64,000 bases of DNA, taken from Sphingomonas sp. PL-96 (GTDB lineage: Bacteria; Pseudomonadota; Alphaproteobacteria; Sphingomonadales; Sphingomonadaceae). The DNA lies in contig NZ_JAJFET010000001.1 of assembly GCF_020707215.1 (NCBI RefSeq), positions 62,001-126,000 of the forward strand. Reading direction: 5' to 3'. The notes under the pieces are model-generated. The model was not told the DNA's origin. It searched no databases and saw only the letters and a program-made list of their open reading frames with translations. The position numbers and the translations under genes were made by a program. Of the stretch, positions 60,955 through 64,000 are shown one piece after another. The stretch's first letter is position 1; every line of letters starts with the position of its first letter.

Positions 60955-62247
60955 ATGGCGGACCTGACAGCCCGAGAGACCGGGCGCCTGTGGTTCCTTG
61001 CCCTCAAGGGCCTGAACCTGGCGCTGCTGATCGCCTATTCGTTCGGCATGGTGTTCGTGCTGGTGCGCGCCGTGCCGCCTGGCTTCTATCCCTGGATGGT
61101 GATGCTGTCTTCGATTGGCGGCTATGTGCTGGCGGTTGACCTCGGCTTTTCCAACTATGTCTATTCGGTCGTCCGGCGGCGGTTCCTGACCCACGAACTC
61201 GCGGGGGCGGAGGAACTGGTGGCGGAGGCGACCAGCCTCTACCTGATCGTCGCGGCGATCGCCTGCGCACTGGCGGCGCCGTTCGTCCTCGCGCTGGCAC
61301 CGGCGGGACTGAAGCTTGCGATGTTCGGCTATTTCGCGACCATCGTGCTGCCGCTGCCCTGGATGCTGATCCGGCGCGCGGCGGCGGCCGTGGACCTGCA
61401 TTTCCAGATCGAGGCGCTGGAATGCACGCGCAGGGCGGTCTTTTGCGGGTTCGGCGCCATCATGCTGCTGGGCGTGCCGTTGCTTGGCTTTGTCGTGCTG
61501 TCGCTTGGCGGCTGGCTGGTGGCGATGACCGCCGCCTGGGCCTTGCTGCGGCGGCACGGCTTTCACATTCGCCCCGGCCGCCCGGGGCGCGTGCTGGCAT
61601 TCCTGGCCGAGAACCGGGGCGGGGTGATGCAGTCGGGCTGGTTCACCGCGCTCGAGTTCGCGATCTACAACTTCCCCTACCTGGCCATTCCCGCGCTGTT
61701 CCAAGGTCCTGCGAACCTGGTGGGCTTCGACCTGTTCAACAAGGTCGCGCGTTTCGGCGGTGCCGCCTATTCGGTGCCGGCCGAGGCATTCAGCCCGCAA
61801 CAGACGCGCGCCTATTACGCGGGCGATGCCGATGGCGTGGAGCGATACCAGCGGTTGATGTGGGCGGTGGGCGCGGTGCCGATGGTGATCGGCGGCGGGC
61901 TGCTGATTGCCCTGGGCGGCCCGGTGTTCGACCGGCTGCTCGCGGGTGTCCACGCCATTCCCATGGAGCTGCGCTGCGCCATGGCGGCCATGCTGGCGGC
62001 GCTGCTGCTGCAGAGTTCGGCCGGCGGCTTCCTGCTGTCGGTAGGGCGCTATGAGGAGGTGTCGCGGGTCGCGCTGGTCACGGCGGGGCTGATGGTGGCG
62101 GTGGTGGCGGTGACGGCGCTGTTCGACCTCAGCTTCACCGATTTCATGCTGCTCTACGTGCTCGCCTATTTCGTGCACGCGATCCTGTTCGAAGCGTGTT
62201 TCCGCCGGCTGTCGGGCCGGACGCGGCGGGTGGAGGTGCTGGCATGA
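60955..62247 (+). CDS. Wzx-like polysaccharide flippase
   Basis: A polytopic membrane protein of 430 residues with about twelve hydrophobic helices and few charges within them, consistent with the MOP/oligosaccharide flippase superfamily that flips lipid-linked repeat units. The first helix contains LALLIAYSFGMVFVLVRAV; a central GWFTALEFAIYNFPYLAIPALFQGPANLVGFDLFNKVARF matches the pattern of Wzx-type proteins. Sequence conservation in this family is poor, so the call rests on topology and context. It is five bases after the BY-kinase gene and overlaps the next gene. Confidence 0.78.
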   Translation: MADLTARETGRLWFLALKGLNLALLIAYSFGMVFVLVRAVPPGFYPWMVMLSSIGGYVLAVDLGFSNYVYSVVRRRFLTHELAGAEELVAEATSLYLIVAAIACALAAPFVLALAPAGLKLAMFGYFATIVLPLPWMLIRRAAAAVDLHFQIEALECTRRAVFCGFGAIMLLGVPLLGFVVLSLGGWLVAMTAAWALLRRHGFHIRPGRPGRVLAFLAENRGGVMQSGWFTALEFAIYNFPYLAIPALFQGPANLVGFDLFNKVARFGGAAYSVPAEAFSPQQTRAYYAGDADGVERYQRLMWAVGAVPMVIGGGLLIALGGPVFDRLLAGVHAIPMELRCAMAAMLAALLLQSSAGGFLLSVGRYEEVSRVALVTAGLMVAVVAVTALFDLSFTDFMLLYVLAYFVHAILFEACFRRLSGRTRRVEVLA

Positions 62248-63533
62248 CCGTGCTCGCGCGCATGCCGGCGGTGCCGTTCGCGCCCATGCCTGGAGCCGAG
62301 TGGCGGGCGGCACGGCGGACCTACCCGCGGCTGGCGCTCACCACGCTCACGGGGACAATGTGGCTGGGAGTGCTGACACAGAAGATCGCGCTGCCCGGCA
62401 ATGTCGAAGTGACGCTGCCGATCCTGCTCGGTGCAATCGCGTTCCTGATGGTGACCGGGCGGGCGCGGCTGAGCCTGCCGCGGCTGCTGGTGTTCGCGCT
62501 GCTGGGCGTTGCCGTCGGCCTGGGCCAGGCCGTGGCGGCAGACCATCGCGACATTTCTGTCCCCGCCATGGCAATGGCGGCCGCCATCTATGGCATGTTC
62601 CTGTTCGTGGTGCCGCTGACTGCCGACGAGCGGATGCTGCTGCTGCGCCGCTTCCAGGGGCTGGCGCTGTTCATCGCCGCGATGGTGGGCATCCAATGGG
62701 TCTGCCAGCTCGCAGGGCTGCCCATGCCGACGTTCGAGATGCTGCTGCCGCAGACGGCGCTGTTCGAGTTCTACAACTCGGTCCAGCCGCTGGCGTGGAA
62801 GGCGGCCTATATGAAGCCCAACGGCATCTTCCTGCTGGAGGCATCGCACGCTTCGCAGTTGCTGGCGATGGCGGTGGTGATCGAGATCTGCATCTTTCGC
62901 CGCTGGGGACGGGTGGTGGCGTTGCTGGTGGCGCAGCTGTCCACCTTTGGCGGGACCGGCTTCATCCTGCTGCTGGCGTCCGTGGTGCTGCTGCCCTTCT
63001 ACCTTTCCAAACGGAGCCTGGCGGCGCTGGTGGGAATCACCCTGCTGGTGGCGGTGGGGACGAGCTTCACGCCGGTGTGGACCAATTTCGCCAAGCGCAG
63101 CGCCGAGATCGGCGCCGAGGATACGTCGAGTGGCCGCGGACGGTTCGTCGAGCCCTATCTGTTCATGGTAGACCGGCTGTCGGCGGACCAGCGCACGCTG
63201 ATCTCCGGCCTGGGGCCAGGCAACGGCAAGCTGGATCGCGACCGCACCGGCCAGCTGGTGATGAACCCGGTCGTCAAGGCGACCGTCGAATATGGGCTGG
63301 CCGCAGGGATCCTGTGGATGCTGTTCGTGCACGGCTGCGTGCTGCGCACCCGCATGCCGTTCGTGGCGGCGTTTGTGGTCATCCTGCAATATGACTTTCT
63401 GAACGGGTCGCTGCTGGTGCCGATCAACCTGCTCTATTGCTGGATCCTGGCCGGCGCGCACGCGCGCGCAAGCACGGATCCGCCCTTTGCGAACACGCCG
63501 CCGCCTGCGGCGCAGGGGGGACGCTGGCCATGA
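62244..63533 (+). CDS. Wzy-like O-antigen/EPS polymerase
   Basis: A 429-residue membrane protein with about ten to twelve helices and a large loop, like the O-antigen ligase/Wzy family. Signs are the helix-rich layout, SHASQLLAMAVVIEICIF with FGGTGFILLLASVV, and GRGRFVEPYLFM with GLGPGNGK in the long periplasmic loop. It would join lipid-linked repeat units. The ATG at 62244 overlaps the flippase stop (ATGA), and its own stop overlaps the next glycosyltransferase gene, so the transcription unit is compact. Confidence 0.8.
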   Translation: MTVLARMPAVPFAPMPGAEWRAARRTYPRLALTTLTGTMWLGVLTQKIALPGNVEVTLPILLGAIAFLMVTGRARLSLPRLLVFALLGVAVGLGQAVAADHRDISVPAMAMAAAIYGMFLFVVPLTADERMLLLRRFQGLALFIAAMVGIQWVCQLAGLPMPTFEMLLPQTALFEFYNSVQPLAWKAAYMKPNGIFLLEASHASQLLAMAVVIEICIFRRWGRVVALLVAQLSTFGGTGFILLLASVVLLPFYLSKRSLAALVGITLLVAVGTSFTPVWTNFAKRSAEIGAEDTSSGRGRFVEPYLFMVDRLSADQRTLISGLGPGNGKLDRDRTGQLVMNPVVKATVEYGLAAGILWMLFVHGCVLRTRMPFVAAFVVILQYDFLNGSLLVPINLLYCWILAGAHARASTDPPFANTPPPAAQGGRWP

Positions 63534-64000
63534 TCTCCATCATCGTGCCCACGCGCAACCGGGCCTATACCTTGCGCAAGGTGCTGCCGTCCTATTGCAG
63601 CCAGGAGCTTGTGACCGAGCTCGTGCTGGTGGACGATGCGGGCGAGGACGACACGGCTGAGGTCGCCGAAGCGATCGCCGGCGAATATCCGTCCATCACG
63701 CTGCGCATCGTCCGTCATGCCCAACGCATGGGGGCGGCACGCTCTCGCCAGGATGGTGCGGCGGCTGCTGCCAACCCCTTTGTGCTGTTCTGCGATGACG
63801 ACGAATATCTGGAGCCCGGCTATGCCGCCGAATGCTTTGCCCTGCTGATCGCCCGCAACGCCGGCGCGGTGTCGGGACGGCGGGTGTACATGCGGACCGG
63901 CGAGACACGCGCGCAGGCGCTGGCGCGGTTTGGCGACGGGATGCGGCGGACCGCACCCTTCAACTATGCGCTGTGCGAGACGGTGAACGGCGCGGTCTTC
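63530..64000 (+). CDS. Glycosyltransferase family 2 (partial, cut by window end)
   Basis: The first 157 residues of a GT-A glycosyltransferase are present: ISIIVPTRNRAYTLRKVLPSY, the nucleotide-binding LVLVDDAGEDDT and the metal-binding LFCDDDEYLEPGY. The start ATG overlaps the polymerase stop (ATGA). The gene continues past the window, so length and topology are unknown. It belongs to the same EPS operon. Confidence 0.92.
   Translation, partial: MISIIVPTRNRAYTLRKVLPSYCSQELVTELVLVDDAGEDDTAEVAEAIAGEYPSITLRIVRHAQRMGAARSRQDGAAAAANPFVLFCDDDEYLEPGYAAECFALLIARNAGAVSGRRVYMRTGETRAQALARFGDGMRRTAPFNYALCETVNGAVF

Noticed and set aside
1..64000. tRNA, rRNA, CRISPR arrays, intact insertion sequences
   Set aside because: No cloverleaf-like sequence, rRNA segment, regularly spaced direct repeats or transposase reading frame was found in the gaps.

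Overview
The window looks like chromosome from a high-GC alphaproteobacterium of the Sphingomonas type. This is an inference from gene content: hslV next to hslU, hrcA followed by grpE, rsmI beside an LpoA-like gene and YraN, an HglS-type DUF1338 operon, a sphingan-like exopolysaccharide (EPS) locus, a MucR/Ros regulator, and several families of intergenic inverted repeats. There are no rRNA genes, tRNA genes, CRISPR arrays or intact insertion sequences that I can see.

The left part (1 to about 40,000) is mostly housekeeping, in short and often overlapping operons. It holds glutathione synthase, YraN, RsmI and a divergent LpoA-like lipoprotein; HemW; RdgB and Rph; HrcA, GrpE and GlnD; IF3 and ThrRS; an alcohol dehydrogenase; an LD-carboxypeptidase and Mpl-type ligase pair for murein recycling; glyoxalases I and II; and HslV with HslU. 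Between them sit lipoproteins, hydrolases, a TPR protein and a few visibly less GC-rich genes that look acquired (14103-14948, 22456-23508, 25382-25798). A stand-alone holin plus GH108 endolysin pair (30741-31750) resembles the lysis module of a gene transfer agent. An operon at 33645-37482 under a divergent LysR gene combines a 2-oxoadipate dioxygenase/decarboxylase homologue, a D-2-hydroxyglutarate dehydrogenase-like flavoprotein and an aldehyde dehydrogenase. Together these suggest lysine catabolism through 2-oxoadipate to 2-oxoglutarate.

The right part (about 38,480 to the end) is an EPS locus split in two. The first half has an acyltransferase, a Wza-type export protein, two glycosyltransferases and a GH26-like glycosidase. 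The second half has an outer-membrane barrel, a priming sugar transferase, a BY-kinase/co-polymerase, a Wzx-like flippase, a Wzy-like polymerase and a glycosyltransferase cut by the window end.

Between the halves (43,909-55,530) lies a compact nonribosomal peptide cluster. It contains a phosphopantetheinyl transferase, a C-A-T-TE synthetase whose adenylation pocket reads as glycine-like by hand alignment and whose thioesterase has Cys at the nucleophile position, a truncated degenerate adenylation protein, two sensor-less LuxR-type regulators, a methyltransferase, a cytochrome P450 and a free-standing A-T didomain. The simplest reading is a two-component line making a modified dipeptide (X-Gly). 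A MucR/Ros variant lacking part of its zinc site and a decayed purU fragment sit between this cluster and the second EPS half. I consider the NRPS island, with its pseudo-adenylation protein, the most interesting part of the window.
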